Positions 31,045 to 41,182 are shown, numbered from the stretch's first letter. The stretch: 64,000 nucleotides of DNA from Tritrichomonas musculus (GCA_039105265.1 JAPFFF010000020.1:496001-560000), one strand, 5' to 3'. A program made the numbers and translations. The notes: generated by a model not told the origin, from the letters alone.

Positions 31045-34000
31045 ATGACAAAACTAGAAGATACACCAACACCAAAATTATATGAACTCCTGAGCCTGAT
31101 TGTAAATGAGGAGGTCACAGAAGAAGATGACTTATTTGATAGCAAGAACGAACTCATAGAAACTATTGCATATGAGATTTTACATCATGGTTACGATGGT
31201 GACAACATTTATGAAGCTATGTTCTGGTTCATGAAAGGTATAGAACAAAATGAAAAAGCAAAAGTAACAAACCAAAAAGAAGAAGTGCCCGCGAGAGATG
31301 AAATTCCCCAAGCGCCACCTCCAAAAGATATACCACGATACATTGACAATAATGATAACTACTTTTTGAAGAACTTGAAGAACAACATATGGAGGAATAC
31401 CACGAAAGATGATTCATTTGTGAAGATAACTTATAACGATTTCATCAAGCTCAAAGACGAACAAGAAAAAATAGTGGACGCAATTATGAAGAAACTTTAT
31501 GATTCACCAGAGGAGTGGCACATCAATTTCGAGCAACTTACGAACCGCGGTAGAGATTTACTATTTCCTGCTCTTCATAATTTCTTCAACACTATTGTCA
31601 AGAACTTCTCTGTCACAAATCAATACAAACTCAGATTCAAAGTTAATAATGAATGGCGGACTTTACCTTTGACACCAGAAGCTTTTAACAAACTAATGGA
31701 AAACTTTACTAAGAAGCACTTTATATTTGACATGGATGATGTAAAACCTGAGTACTTTTATGAGAAAGGTAGCATGGAACTCCCAGAATGGTCTCTCTTT
31801 TCTCAACTCATCTTCAGTAAAACCAAAAATGTAAAAAGTAATGCAGATCGTGGTGGTTCTTTCTTTCAATTCTTAGTCAAAGATAGCTGCCCACAAGAGA
31901 TAGTAAAATACCTGACTCGTCTACAAATTTTCGACACTCTTGCCAACAGTAAAGGTAAACAACGAAAAGAACTCGATGACTGCTGCTTCATATATGCTCT
32001 TCAACAAACAGGGTGCTATGATGATGAAACACTTAATCAAATGCGACTAAGAATCAACAACAGATATCTATCCAATTCTGCTATCAACAATCTATGTCAA
32101 GAATTTAAGATCCACATCAGTGTTTCCTTCATTAATGAAGACGCGAATTCCAAAAACAAGAAGAAATCAATAGGAAAGAATTCATACATAGGAGTCGAGA
32201 AAGCAGAACCAAATCGTACTCACAAATTCAACATTTATGAGAAACACTACTTTATAGAAGAAAAGACTCCCTTTTCCACATACTACATCAACAATCTCAC
32301 TTCTCTTACACCAGACAAGGCGAGCATGGAGTACAAGCAAGGACACTGGATAAAAGCTAGGTATTTCATAAGTTCTTCCAATTTAGTGAGGACATTGATG
32401 AAGAACAATTATTTTCGTCCATTAAATTTCGGAGACGGTTGTATTCTCAAAACTATATTCAATAATGATATCAAGAAGGATGTCACAGGAATTAATCTTG
32501 AATATGACGAACAATCCTGCACTCAACTTATTAAACCAAAAACAATGAAGAAGAAGACAATTGAAATCAATGATAAAAAGAGTTATTGGTACTGCGATTC
32601 TGAGGCTGACACTTCTGGAGACATTCATCGCCCATACATGTTCGTTCTTCAGTCCAAAGATGGTACAATAACAAAAACATTTAAAGGAGAAAATTGTAGT
32701 GCTTCATTTCTGGATTTCCTTCCTGATTTCTCTGTAGTGTACTTTCACAATCTTGCTTACGACATTAGATTTCTTTGTTCATATGGCATAAGGAAGTCTG
32801 TCATTAAAGGAAACAAATTTATGAAAGGCACAATTGTCTACAAATCTAAAACACTCTATTTCCGTGACACACTTCCTATTCTCTCATGTAAGTTATCACA
32901 ATTACCATCAATGTTTAATCTCGATAGTGGACAGAAAGAAGTTTTCCCCTACAAATATTACACCATGGAGAGACTCAAGAAGAATGTTGGCGTGATTAAT
33001 GAAGCAGGAGAAAATGAAGATAAGAGATGGACCGAAGAAACAAAACAACAATTCCGCCACAACTTAGACATTATTGGCTGTCGTCTCTCTGATACCACAT
33101 TTGACATGTACAAGTATGCAGAATTCTATTGCACCCAAGACGTGAACATTTTACGACAAGGCTTTAATAATTTCAGAGACGGTTTTATAGAAGATTTCAA
33201 CATAGATCCATTCAACTTTGTCTCCATTTCTTCTCTCGCTAATGAAGTTTTCAATAACAAAGTCTATTATGATCACGACTTATATAAATTAGGTGGTGTC
33301 CCTCGTTACTTTTGTTCACATGCTATCTACGGCGGGAGATGTATGACTGCTTACAACAAGAAATGGCACACACAAAAGAAGTTATGCGATTTCGATGCAG
33401 TATCTTTGTATCCGTCTGCTATGGCACGCTTATATACCGTAAGTGGCACTCCTAAAGTTATTGAAAAAGAGAATCTCAATATGGAATTCCTCTCTAAGCA
33501 AAGTGCTTATGTTGTCGAAATTGAGGTCACAAAAGTAAACAAACATTATCCTTTTCCATTGTTAGTTCGCAAAGTTAATGGACTGAACTTAAATGATGAC
33601 AGAATAGAGAATGGAGAGCCCGTGAAGATGATCGTTGATAATATTTACCTTGAAGATCTCATTAATTTCCAGAAGATAGAGTTTACATTACTGAGAGGAT
33701 ACTACTGGGACGGTAAGAAAGATTACACAATTCAAAAAATCATTAGGGAAATCTTCAATAAGAGACTCGAATACAAGAAGCAAAAAAATCCATTACAGAA
33801 CTTATACAAACTTATCATGAACAGCTGCTATGGTAAAACTATTGAGAGGCCCACAGATAAAGAGTTCAAGTATTTGTATGAGGGAGATGAATTAGAGAAG
33901 TATTGGAAGAAGAATTACATGAAGATCAAAGAAGATGTCCAACTTCATAACTCAAAACTACATGCATTAAAAGTACTCAAGCCTATAGACGATCATTTTA

Positions 34001-34548
34001 ATTTCTCATTACTAGGCATACAAGTTCTATCCATGAGTAAGAGAATCATGAATGAAGTTATGTGTCTGGCCTACGATATAGGATGTCACATATACTACCA
34101 AGATACAGATAGCATGCACATAGAACTCAACGATTTACCCAAACTTGAGAAAGCTTATAAAGAAATGTACGGAAGAGAACTCATAGGTAGTGATTTAGGA
34201 CAATTCCATAGTGATTTCCCAACAATTAACAACCACAATGAAATGCCTGTTGCTATTGAAAGTTATTTCCTCATGAAGAAAATGTATATCGACAAGCTCA
34301 TGGATTCTACAGGTGATATAGATTTTATGATTCGTGGTAAAGGTCTAACATTAAATTCTATCAAACATGCGGCAAAACAATTTGGTGGCGATTATATGAA
34401 ACTTTACGAGCATCTCTACAATGGAAACTCAATTACGTTTGATCTTACTCAAGGGCAGCCATGTTTCAAGTTCAATTCAAATATGACTATCTCTACACTT
34501 ACGAAATTCAAAAGAAAAATCAAAACAAATTATGAAGAAGGACCATGA
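31045..34548 (+). CDS. PolB: Protein-primed DNA polymerase, family B
   Basis: 1,167 residues. The start MTKLEDTPTPKLYELL is chosen over an ATG 39 nt upstream because it follows the T-rich start context by about 20 nt. The exonuclease motifs are visible as YWYCDSEADTSG, FHNLAYDIRFL and YCTQDVNIL. The polymerase motifs are CDFDAVSLYPSAMA, KLIMNSCYGKTIERP and YYQDTDSMHIE. This is the replicative enzyme of Polintons, thought to copy the element from a terminal protein primer. The N-terminal 500 residues are long and may hold the terminal-protein or other domain. It is the outermost gene of B on the left and convergent with the integrase. Confidence 0.95.
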   Translation: MTKLEDTPTPKLYELLSLIVNEEVTEEDDLFDSKNELIETIAYEILHHGYDGDNIYEAMFWFMKGIEQNEKAKVTNQKEEVPARDEIPQAPPPKDIPRYIDNNDNYFLKNLKNNIWRNTTKDDSFVKITYNDFIKLKDEQEKIVDAIMKKLYDSPEEWHINFEQLTNRGRDLLFPALHNFFNTIVKNFSVTNQYKLRFKVNNEWRTLPLTPEAFNKLMENFTKKHFIFDMDDVKPEYFYEKGSMELPEWSLFSQLIFSKTKNVKSNADRGGSFFQFLVKDSCPQEIVKYLTRLQIFDTLANSKGKQRKELDDCCFIYALQQTGCYDDETLNQMRLRINNRYLSNSAINNLCQEFKIHISVSFINEDANSKNKKKSIGKNSYIGVEKAEPNRTHKFNIYEKHYFIEEKTPFSTYYINNLTSLTPDKASMEYKQGHWIKARYFISSSNLVRTLMKNNYFRPLNFGDGCILKTIFNNDIKKDVTGINLEYDEQSCTQLIKPKTMKKKTIEINDKKSYWYCDSEADTSGDIHRPYMFVLQSKDGTITKTFKGENCSASFLDFLPDFSVVYFHNLAYDIRFLCSYGIRKSVIKGNKFMKGTIVYKSKTLYFRDTLPILSCKLSQLPSMFNLDSGQKEVFPYKYYTMERLKKNVGVINEAGENEDKRWTEETKQQFRHNLDIIGCRLSDTTFDMYKYAEFYCTQDVNILRQGFNNFRDGFIEDFNIDPFNFVSISSLANEVFNNKVYYDHDLYKLGGVPRYFCSHAIYGGRCMTAYNKKWHTQKKLCDFDAVSLYPSAMARLYTVSGTPKVIEKENLNMEFLSKQSAYVVEIEVTKVNKHYPFPLLVRKVNGLNLNDDRIENGEPVKMIVDNIYLEDLINFQKIEFTLLRGYYWDGKKDYTIQKIIREIFNKRLEYKKQKNPLQNLYKLIMNSCYGKTIERPTDKEFKYLYEGDELEKYWKKNYMKIKEDVQLHNSKLHALKVLKPIDDHFNFSLLGIQVLSMSKRIMNEVMCLAYDIGCHIYYQDTDSMHIELNDLPKLEKAYKEMYGRELIGSDLGQFHSDFPTINNHNEMPVAIESYFLMKKMYIDKLMDSTGDIDFMIRGKGLTLNSIKHAAKQFGGDYMKLYEHLYNGNSITFDLTQGQPCFKFNSNMTISTLTKFKRKIKTNYEEGP

Positions 34549-34618
34549 ATGATTATCACAAAAAAAGTTCATCATTATTTTTCTTTTCATAATTGAGGCA
34601 TGAGGAGATCAATGTTTT

Positions 34619-35749
34619 TTAACCATACATCTTCTTTAATCTATATCTCGGTACTACTTGCTCATTATTTTTATCATCTCTCACTCTATACAAACCATCT
34701 TCATAACCAACAACAAAATGTTCTCCAGGCTGTATAACCCTTCTTCTTTTCATCATTGTATCTTTAGGATTGTAGACCTTTACATTAGTCCCATTTTCTA
34801 ATTTCCAATCTTTTCTGTTCATAATTTCATAGTTCTCTTGTACGATCTTCCTTACTATGAATTCTTCTAGGTCCGCATCATCTTGCACCATCTTTGGAGT
34901 TACATCAAATCCTGCATACTTAGATAGAGTTTTGTGTGGGCTATTGTTGTACTGCCAAACTATTTCACTCATAATGTTCGGCGTAATTCTTTCTACTTTC
35001 ATTAAGTAAGCCATATCACGAATAGTACGTATAACCCTATCTATGATTCCCAATGATGAATGCAAAGGTTCTGTATGCCCTCCCACTTTTTGTCTTCTCA
35101 CTTTTTCAAACTTAATTCTTTGTGGGAAATCATGGTAAACATTTATAGCCTCCTCAGAGAAGAAAGCTTTTTCTGCATCTCCTATTAACTTTTCCACATA
35201 TAGATTATCAAAGTCTACCATATCACCAAGAGCATTAATAAATACCTGCGCTGATTTGATTTCCCTAGTTATGACTCTATTACCGTTATTCACTGCTACA
35301 TTCACAGATCTAGCAAATAAGTAGCGAGTATTAATGTTGATAGCAATAAGGTACACAATATCCTGAGTCTGCATCAAGTCTATCAAGTATGTATATCTAC
35401 TAGTGACAGAGTGCAGTTGAAACTTTTTGATGTTCTCCTTTAATGGAAAATTATTACTGTGGATCTCTTCTGTGTTCTTCCTAAGTCTACTCTCTAATTC
35501 TTGTAACCTTGCTACCTTATTTTTGGACTTGAATCCTATGAGGTTATTAATAGGTGGCTCCACTAATAAATCACCAAATTTTCTGATATACCTTTTCTCA
35601 TATTCTTTATACCAACTATCTAGCTTCCTCTTTGTGGGTCTAAAGTTTTGCATAAGTAAGTTAAATTCGTTGTAGGTAAGCTTTTTAGGGTTTTCATTTA
35701 CGAGCTGCTCTATTCTTACACCTTCAAATGCTGACGAAAACACATTCAT
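34619..35749 (-). CDS. INT: Retroviral-type (DDE) integrase
   Basis: 376 residues from MNVFSSAFEGVRIEQL; the ATG 42 nt upstream would overlap the divergent gene's start, so the inner start is preferred. The RNase-H-like core shows YTYLIDLMQTQDIVYLIAIN, then LIGDAEKAFFS, then SLGIIDRVIRTIRDM and YNNSPHKTL. The C-terminus (VVGYEDGLYRVRDDKNNEQV) looks like an SH3- or chromo-like DNA/chromatin-binding domain. It inserts the element into host DNA. It is related to the element C enzyme at 47,685. It shares a very short divergent start region with the 35,770 gene. Confidence 0.9.
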   Translation of the reverse strand: MNVFSSAFEGVRIEQLVNENPKKLTYNEFNLLMQNFRPTKRKLDSWYKEYEKRYIRKFGDLLVEPPINNLIGFKSKNKVARLQELESRLRKNTEEIHSNNFPLKENIKKFQLHSVTSRYTYLIDLMQTQDIVYLIAININTRYLFARSVNVAVNNGNRVITREIKSAQVFINALGDMVDFDNLYVEKLIGDAEKAFFSEEAINVYHDFPQRIKFEKVRRQKVGGHTEPLHSSLGIIDRVIRTIRDMAYLMKVERITPNIMSEIVWQYNNSPHKTLSKYAGFDVTPKMVQDDADLEEFIVRKIVQENYEIMNRKDWKLENGTNVKVYNPKDTMMKRRRVIQPGEHFVVGYEDGLYRVRDDKNNEQVVPRYRLKKMYG

Positions 35750-35770
35750 ACTTTTTATTTCAACTAAAAA
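35749..35770. promoter_or_regulatory. Very short divergent start region
   Basis: The integrase ATG (minus strand) and the 35,770 ATG (plus strand) are only about 20 bases apart, across ACTTTTTATTTCAACTAAAA. Plus reads TTTTTATTTCAACTAAAAATG and minus reads TTTTTAGTTGAAATAAAAAG before ATG, so one segment carries the T-rich start context for both directions. Confidence 0.55.
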
Positions 35771-36000
35771 TGTCAATGACGTTACCCCCACTTAGAAGAC
35801 CACATCAGAGAAGTACATTTGCAACTCAAACATTAAAACAGATCAACAGTAGACTTCAATATTACAGACGAGTTCTTAATACACCTATGCCCGAAGATGA
35901 GAAAGGAATTATGAAAAGACAGAAATTACAAGCCAAATATGAGAGAGATATGAGAGTTAGAAGATTATTAAACCGAGCTATTTCAAATTATTATTCATGA
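35770..36000 (+). CDS. Small basic protein, 76 aa
   Basis: Start MSMTLPPLRRPHQRSTFATQ, chosen because the T-rich context lies just before it. It is rich in Arg, Lys and Gln, with a helical middle (QINSRLQYYRRVLNTPMPED) and a basic end (YERDMRVRRLLNRAISNYY). No domain was recognised. A comparable small basic gene (52,973) sits before the 53,341 gene in element C, matching this gene's place before 36,028, so the two may be positional counterparts. A DNA-condensing or internal virion role is plausible but unproven. Confidence 0.6.
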   Translation: MSMTLPPLRRPHQRSTFATQTLKQINSRLQYYRRVLNTPMPEDEKGIMKRQKLQAKYERDMRVRRLLNRAISNYYS

Positions 36001-36027
36001 GCATTTTTGTTTCTTGTTGGTTATTAA

Positions 36028-36609
36028 ATGTCTAACACTCTTCGCCAAGCAAGAATTTTATCAAGTGAGAATGACGCTAGTGTAAAACAAGAGCAGAACA
36101 CAAATGTTAACATAAAAATAACTCCTAACAAAAATCCAGCACAAGTTATGGGTACCCAACCTCCTCCACCACAAGTTACATATCCTCAAGTGTCTCCAGT
36201 AAATTTTACTTCACAGACGACACCATCAGCATTTCCATCAGTACAACCAACAAGCAGAGGTATAGCAGATTTGGGCACTGAACTTGATTCACTTGAGAAG
36301 AAAAACAAATTTCTAGAAATGCTGGTTGCCATGTATGAAACAAATCCTCTGAAAATCAATAGTTATGTAGTTTGTGATAGTAAATTGCTGATGAACATGA
36401 TTAAACTTTTAACAGATGCCGACAAAATAGAGTTAGTATTAGATGAGTCAGATGTTGGGTGTGGGTGTAGCGGTGCCAATAGTAAGTTCATCAAGATCGA
36501 CAAAATTCTGGTATACAAAAATAACAAAGCTGAAGATCTAAAGTATGGTTATAACGAAATCTATACACAATTTATAAGATATGGTGTGAGTTTGAAGATT
36601 GTAGTGTAA
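36028..36609 (+). CDS. Conserved element protein, counterpart of the 53,341 gene
   Basis: 193 residues starting MSNTLRQARILSSENDASVK. The N-terminal 80 residues are Pro/Gln/Thr-rich and probably disordered. The C-terminal 110 residues align by eye with the element C protein: KINSYVVCDSKLLMNMIKLL against LISKRTIIVPQQDLVSIIKA, then VGCGCSGANSKFIKIDKILV against PGCCVAKVSPIQKIDAIKIV, and a shared Y..E/F end. In both elements it follows a small basic gene and precedes the convergent fibre gene, so a fibre-attachment or fibre-assembly role is a reasonable inference. Confidence 0.65.
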   Translation: MSNTLRQARILSSENDASVKQEQNTNVNIKITPNKNPAQVMGTQPPPPQVTYPQVSPVNFTSQTTPSAFPSVQPTSRGIADLGTELDSLEKKNKFLEMLVAMYETNPLKINSYVVCDSKLLMNMIKLLTDADKIELVLDESDVGCGCSGANSKFIKIDKILVYKNNKAEDLKYGYNEIYTQFIRYGVSLKIVV

Positions 36610-36626
36610 GCATGAATGAATGCCTC

Positions 36627-38837
36627 TCACGATTTGAATAATGCTAGTGTATGTTCATTTATTTTTGCACTTACTTTTCCAACTATTGATTGCTGAATGC
36701 GTAAAGTCATAGCATAATCCTCATCTAAGATCCTGCCATCATACAACAACACATCTCCTACAGCATAAATGTTAGCATCATCAACATAGAAAAGGTAGTC
36801 TCCATGTGTAGCAAAAGTTATATTACCGTTTTCTTCATCCACCTTAGTAACAACACCAACAAACTCTTTCCATGATCCATCTATGACTACAGAACATATA
36901 CAATCAGTACTGTCTGTTGCTGATGATGAAATCCAAACACCATTCTCTCTCTTGTACACATGACCTGACATAAACACAGGTTTTCCAACTTTGAAGTCAG
37001 ATATTTCTTCCCCAGCTTCTATAGGTGCGAGATGTGTAATAGTTGTGCTGTTTGCTGATGTTATAGTACCTGTGACAGTAAGGTTGCCATGAATTCCTGT
37101 TGATCTTCTTAAGTCAATATAATCTGTGATCCATGATATTGTAGGTTCTAAATTACGAAATCCAAGAACACCTATTGCTGGCTCTTGATAACTAAGTGAA
37201 ATCATACTAGCTTCTGCTGGTCCTTTTCCAATATTAATTCCAACAGTATAATTATTATTTAATCGAGAATTAGTGATATACATCCCTGTTGGAAAAGTTG
37301 TTTCTACTTTTAAAATACCATTTATAGTTGAATTCCCAGTAGTTTTTACATATTTTTCATTTGCTGTGACTTCTGTAAGAAAAGGTTTCTTATCCTCATA
37401 ATTACATGGATTTGTTAATAAAGTTCGTTTGTAATCTATATCGTAACTAAGAATATTGCTGTTATTTATATCAGTTATTGAAAAACCACAGTGTGTAGCT
37501 CCAAAACTAACTTCATTATAAGAAGAAGTATAATTCACAATCTTTAAAGCTGGATCTCCATAATGTGATTGTAGAGACACATGTTTACTATTATCTGTGT
37601 TCGCCATCATTATAGAATTCTTTGCTTCGTCATACTTAAACAAATTATCTTTTGTTAGTTCTTCTACTAATTTTACAGTAGGCACAGCGACATCATTTGT
37701 GGTAGAACTTTCATCATACTGCTGTGAATTTACCACAGTTGGAATAGATGTAATCTGGGCATATGTAGAAAGATCTGGTAATTCAGTTTTGAGTGCATAA
37801 GGTTCGAGATCAACAGTAGGAATATCAGTTTTGAGTGCATATGGTTCTAGATCTCCACCATAAGTCACGTATTCTGTAAAGTATGTTTCATTAGGGTCAT
37901 AATTTAGGAGAGTCTCATTAGTAAAATTGTCATTACATGATAAAAATCTGACTTTACCATCTTTCCAATAAGAAATGCTTGTGTCTATTCTAATTTGAGT
38001 ATATCCTTGTTGCCCTGGGAATGTAAACCTTTTCTTGGTATCATGAGTAGCGTTTTGAACTTCTATATTTTGAAGAGTACCATTTATAACATCTCCTGTG
38101 ACACCTACCCAATCTGGTTCGTTAGCAGAATTTGTCCACCTCAGTACTATTTTTACACTGAAGTTCGAAGGAGTCTTAACCAAATTAAATACAAATGCTT
38201 GTCCACCATTCTTTCTGTCAACTTCATAGTCCATCTTTCGTGTTGTAGTAGCGTAAGGTTCTAGATCAACAGTAGGAATATCAGTCTTGAGTGCATAAGG
38301 TGTAAGATCAGGTATGGTAGGTATCTCTTCTTTCTTAGCATATGGAGTAAGATCTGGTAGTTCAGTTTTGAGTGCGTAAGGTTCTAGATCAACAGTAGGA
38401 ATATCAGTTTTGAGTGCATACTTCTCTTCTGCAACTTCTTTGGTCTCATACTTATTAAACTCATACGCTAGTTCATCTTCGTCTACAAATTTCTCTTCTA
38501 CTTGTGCTGCGGTATAATGATCTTCTGCTAATTCAGTTTTTAGAACATATGGACTCAAATCTACTGTAACAATTTCATCTTTCTTCACATATGGAGTAAG
38601 GTCTGGTATTTCATCTTTCTTGGCATATATGGTCATGTCTTTATTTTCAACAGCTGCGATTCTCTCTTCATGATTTACAAGCTGTGATTTTATAGAAATT
38701 CCTCCAAGAATCATATCTCCATCAACAATAACATCATCTTTAACATATATAGATTCATAGTCAGTGTTGTTGTTTCCAGAATTGCTACATACAAAGGCAC
38801 CATCCTCAACATTTTTCTTTGTTAGTATTCCTGTCAT
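36627..38837 (-). CDS. Tail-fibre-like protein
   Basis: 736 residues. The start is placed at MTGILTKKNVEDGAFVC for two reasons: the element A fibre starts MTAIITKSNARNGAFV, and TTTTTATATCAA lies just before this ATG. A longer upstream frame with a hydrophobic stretch is therefore not counted. The shaft has many repeats of about 12-14 residues of the type YALKTDIPTVDLEP and YAKKEEIPDLTP. The C-terminal half has NGILKVETTFPTG and GNLTVTGTITSANST motifs typical of trimeric phage fibres. It probably forms a surface fibre on the particle. It is convergent with the 36,028 gene. Confidence 0.8.
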   Translation of the reverse strand: MTGILTKKNVEDGAFVCSNSGNNNTDYESIYVKDDVIVDGDMILGGISIKSQLVNHEERIAAVENKDMTIYAKKDEIPDLTPYVKKDEIVTVDLSPYVLKTELAEDHYTAAQVEEKFVDEDELAYEFNKYETKEVAEEKYALKTDIPTVDLEPYALKTELPDLTPYAKKEEIPTIPDLTPYALKTDIPTVDLEPYATTTRKMDYEVDRKNGGQAFVFNLVKTPSNFSVKIVLRWTNSANEPDWVGVTGDVINGTLQNIEVQNATHDTKKRFTFPGQQGYTQIRIDTSISYWKDGKVRFLSCNDNFTNETLLNYDPNETYFTEYVTYGGDLEPYALKTDIPTVDLEPYALKTELPDLSTYAQITSIPTVVNSQQYDESSTTNDVAVPTVKLVEELTKDNLFKYDEAKNSIMMANTDNSKHVSLQSHYGDPALKIVNYTSSYNEVSFGATHCGFSITDINNSNILSYDIDYKRTLLTNPCNYEDKKPFLTEVTANEKYVKTTGNSTINGILKVETTFPTGMYITNSRLNNNYTVGINIGKGPAEASMISLSYQEPAIGVLGFRNLEPTISWITDYIDLRRSTGIHGNLTVTGTITSANSTTITHLAPIEAGEEISDFKVGKPVFMSGHVYKRENGVWISSSATDSTDCICSVVIDGSWKEFVGVVTKVDEENGNITFATHGDYLFYVDDANIYAVGDVLLYDGRILDEDYAMTLRIQQSIVGKVSAKINEHTLALFKS

Positions 38838-39186
38838 TTGATATAAAAAGAAAAGTCCAACAACAACAATACTCAGAGTAGTGACAGTCAAAAATGATAC
38901 CAATAATAGCAACTTACATAAATGATATTTACAATAGCAACTTACATGAATGATACTTACAATATTGAAACCTACATGTGATATTCTATTCCAGACTTCC
39001 GAGAAACTACTCTCACTATCAAATGACCTCATTTAATACTCCTACCGCATACTGATTTTTGATATTTACACTACTAACTCGGAAGGTTTGTCAAGAATAG
39101 TAAAACAGAAATTTGATAAGTAGAATAACAAAACAGAGAATTGATAAGTAGAGTAACAATTATGAAGATCAGTATTGTAGGTAGCA

Positions 39187-39302
39187 TTGATGAAAATCAG
39201 AAATGAGAGTATCAGAGATGAAGATCAGAAATGAGAATAGCAATTATGAAAGTCAGAAATGAGAGTATCAGAGATGAAGATCAGAAATGAGAATAGCAAA
39301 AA
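39187..39302. repeat. Two units of a 56-bp direct repeat
   Basis: Units at about 39,191-39,246 and 39,247-39,302, each with TCAGAAATGAGAGTATCAGA and GATGAAGATCAGAAATGAGA. They lie in the 510-bp gap between fibre and small beta-rich gene. The rest of this gap (38,838-39,190) is AT-rich, with repeated TTACATAAATGAT-like snippets near 38,915-38,960. Confidence 0.8.
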
Positions 39303-39347
39303 TAGATGTCAGTATTGCAGGTACCATTTATGATTATCGATAGCGCT

Positions 39348-39680
39348 TCAATATTCTAATTTCAGAAATAGTGTAAAGTTATCTGGCTCAATAATGTTAC
39401 CATTCGTGTCTGTAAACCATACTTTAAACTGTCTTTTCGTACCTACAAATTCATATTTTCTATTATCATCAGGAGGTACAACATTAGCATACCATACTAG
39501 AGAATCACAATACTCATCTCTCTGTATAAAGCTACAATGAATTTCAGTTTCGCCATCAAGATATCCTTTACAAGTTGCACGACAGTATTGAAAGGAAATA
39601 TATCTTTTGTTTAAGCTGCTTGTAAATTCTGATGGTAAATTATTGATGTAGTCTTTGGTGATGTAGTAAGTTTTGACCAT
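39348..39680 (-). CDS. Small beta-rich protein, candidate minor capsid/vertex protein
   Basis: 110 residues starting MVKTYYITKDYINNLPSEF, almost identical in layout to the element A protein at 3,007-3,339 (RYISFQYCRATCKGYLDGET, IQRDEYCDSLVWYAN, VWFTDTNGNIIEPDNFTLFL). The C-terminal strand pattern resembles single-jelly-roll Polinton minor capsid proteins, but the protein is short for a penton. As in A it is on the same strand as the fibre gene and upstream of it, which supports a linked fibre-base role. Function remains inferred. Confidence 0.7.
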   Translation of the reverse strand: MVKTYYITKDYINNLPSEFTSSLNKRYISFQYCRATCKGYLDGETEIHCSFIQRDEYCDSLVWYANVVPPDDNRKYEFVGTKRQFKVWFTDTNGNIIEPDNFTLFLKLEY

Positions 39681-39700
39681 TTTTATGAAAAAAGAATTTA

Positions 39701-39781
39701 TGTTTTACAATTTGTGAGAACCATTTATGTTTTGCAATTTGTGAGAACCATTTATGTTTTGCAATTTGTGAGAACCATTTA
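39701..39781. repeat. 27-bp tandem repeat, three units
   Basis: Units start at 39,701, 39,728 and 39,755, each TGTTTTGCAATTTGTGAGAA plus CCATTTA. They fill the short gap between two divergent genes, directly before the T-rich start context of the 39,805 gene. Confidence 0.9.
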
Positions 39782-39804
39782 TGTTATTTTTCTGAAAATT
39801 TAAA

Positions 39805-41130
39805 ATGGCACAGCAAGAAGTAAATATTGAGGATGAACAGTTAAATGATTTACCAATAGAAACAATTCCACAGCAATTATGGCACCCACAAGCACAAGTA
39901 CAAAGAGCACAGTTACCATCACAGTTTGTACCAGGAGCACAGTGGAACAAGACGCCTAGAGATAGAGATTTCAAGAGTTATGGACTTCCTAATTACATGG
40001 ATCCTAGAAATGGCAATGTTCAAGAAATCATGGGCCATACAAATACTGATGTTGACTTACTTACAATGTTTAATAAGCTCAATGGTACTGCCATTAAACC
40101 AGAAGACATGGATGAACTCTTTGGAACTACAGATCAACAAAAAGCATATGCAAGACAGTGGTTAATAAAAGGTATAACAGAAAAGGTCAGCAGCATTAAT
40201 CCAGGTGGTTTCACTTCTAAAGTTGGTATGGAAGATCTTGCAAAATTAATCTTAAACATGAAACGTGATATCACTAGAGTAAAACAAGCAATATCTCCAG
40301 CAGGTGCAGATCGTATGGTAGAAAAACATAACTTAAAAGCAAAACCAAATGCAAAATGGTATCTCAACAAAAAAGACCCCAATGGACCAGCAGAAATTAC
40401 AAACTTAACTGATATCAACAATGATGGAATTCCTGATGTTGTTGTATATAATTCAAGAAACCAACCTTTATACGTAAATGGCTACACAACTACAATCTCT
40501 AAATTCCCACATGACCTTGCTTACTACCAACAATTCCCACTAAGGAAAGACAGAGCAGGAAATCCTAAGAATAAGTGGATTCGTGAACAATTTCATAACT
40601 TACACTATATTGATGATGACGGCACTGATCCTAGAAATATTGGTAATGTTGCTCCAGGCTATAGAGGATTTCCAGATGGTGTTAACACTACTGGCTACTC
40701 TGTTCGTAAAGCTAAGAGACTTTCACCATACCAGAGATTCAGGAAATACCTTCTCGATAAAGAACTCATACTTAAATATGCTATTGCTCCAATTCAGAAT
40801 TTACAAGCAGAAGTTAAATTGCCTATTATTGCTAGAGCTACAGCACACTTATGGCAAACAGTATTTATTAATCCTATATTGAGCAAATATGGTATAGATG
40901 GTACTAATCCTACCGCTGTTGCCAAAGCTAAAAAGGATTACAGAGATGAAATTGATGATACTGTGACTGGAAACATAAGTGACTTGTACTACGGAGATCC
41001 ACAAACCAAAACTAACACAAGAAATACCATCATTAATATACTCAAAAATACTATCATACAATACTGCCAAGCTAACAACATACCATTTGATCAAAATGCA
41101 CAACCACCACCACAACGAAGAAGGCAATAA
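39805..41130 (+). CDS. Conserved structural-type protein with Asp-rich loop
   Basis: 441 residues starting MAQQEVNIEDEQLNDLPIE. An Asp/Asn loop DINNDGIPDVVVYN followed by QPLYVNGYTT (about residues 205-230) resembles calcium-binding loops and recurs in element A. The C-terminal third (LSPYQRFRKYLLDKELILKY and following) is helical and ends in a Pro/Gln/Arg tail. It lies directly upstream of the packaging ATPase with the same orientation, as in A. It is a probable virion or packaging component; no enzymatic motif was recognised. Confidence 0.7.
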   Translation: MAQQEVNIEDEQLNDLPIETIPQQLWHPQAQVQRAQLPSQFVPGAQWNKTPRDRDFKSYGLPNYMDPRNGNVQEIMGHTNTDVDLLTMFNKLNGTAIKPEDMDELFGTTDQQKAYARQWLIKGITEKVSSINPGGFTSKVGMEDLAKLILNMKRDITRVKQAISPAGADRMVEKHNLKAKPNAKWYLNKKDPNGPAEITNLTDINNDGIPDVVVYNSRNQPLYVNGYTTTISKFPHDLAYYQQFPLRKDRAGNPKNKWIREQFHNLHYIDDDGTDPRNIGNVAPGYRGFPDGVNTTGYSVRKAKRLSPYQRFRKYLLDKELILKYAIAPIQNLQAEVKLPIIARATAHLWQTVFINPILSKYGIDGTNPTAVAKAKKDYRDEIDDTVTGNISDLYYGDPQTKTNTRNTIINILKNTIIQYCQANNIPFDQNAQPPPQRRRQ

Positions 41131-41134
41131 GAAG

Positions 41135-41182
41135 GGAACCATAAATGAGAGGAACCATAAATGAGAGGAACCATAAATGAGA
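41135..41182. repeat. 16-bp tandem repeat, three units
   Basis: Three units of GGAACCATAAATGAGA starting at 41,135, 41,151 and 41,167, between the structural gene and the ATPase gene. The ATAAATGAGA core recurs at the right terminal repeat of B. Confidence 0.9.

Noticed and set aside
38838-39032. N-terminal extension of the element B fibre with a membrane-like segment
   Set aside because: The element A fibre starts at the equivalent of the inner ATG and the T-rich start motif lies just before that ATG, so the hydrophobic extension is probably upstream noncoding sequence read through.
39705-39974. Minus-strand frame with INGSHKLQN repeats
   Set aside because: It is the translation of the 27-bp tandem repeat plus the antisense of the 39,805 gene.
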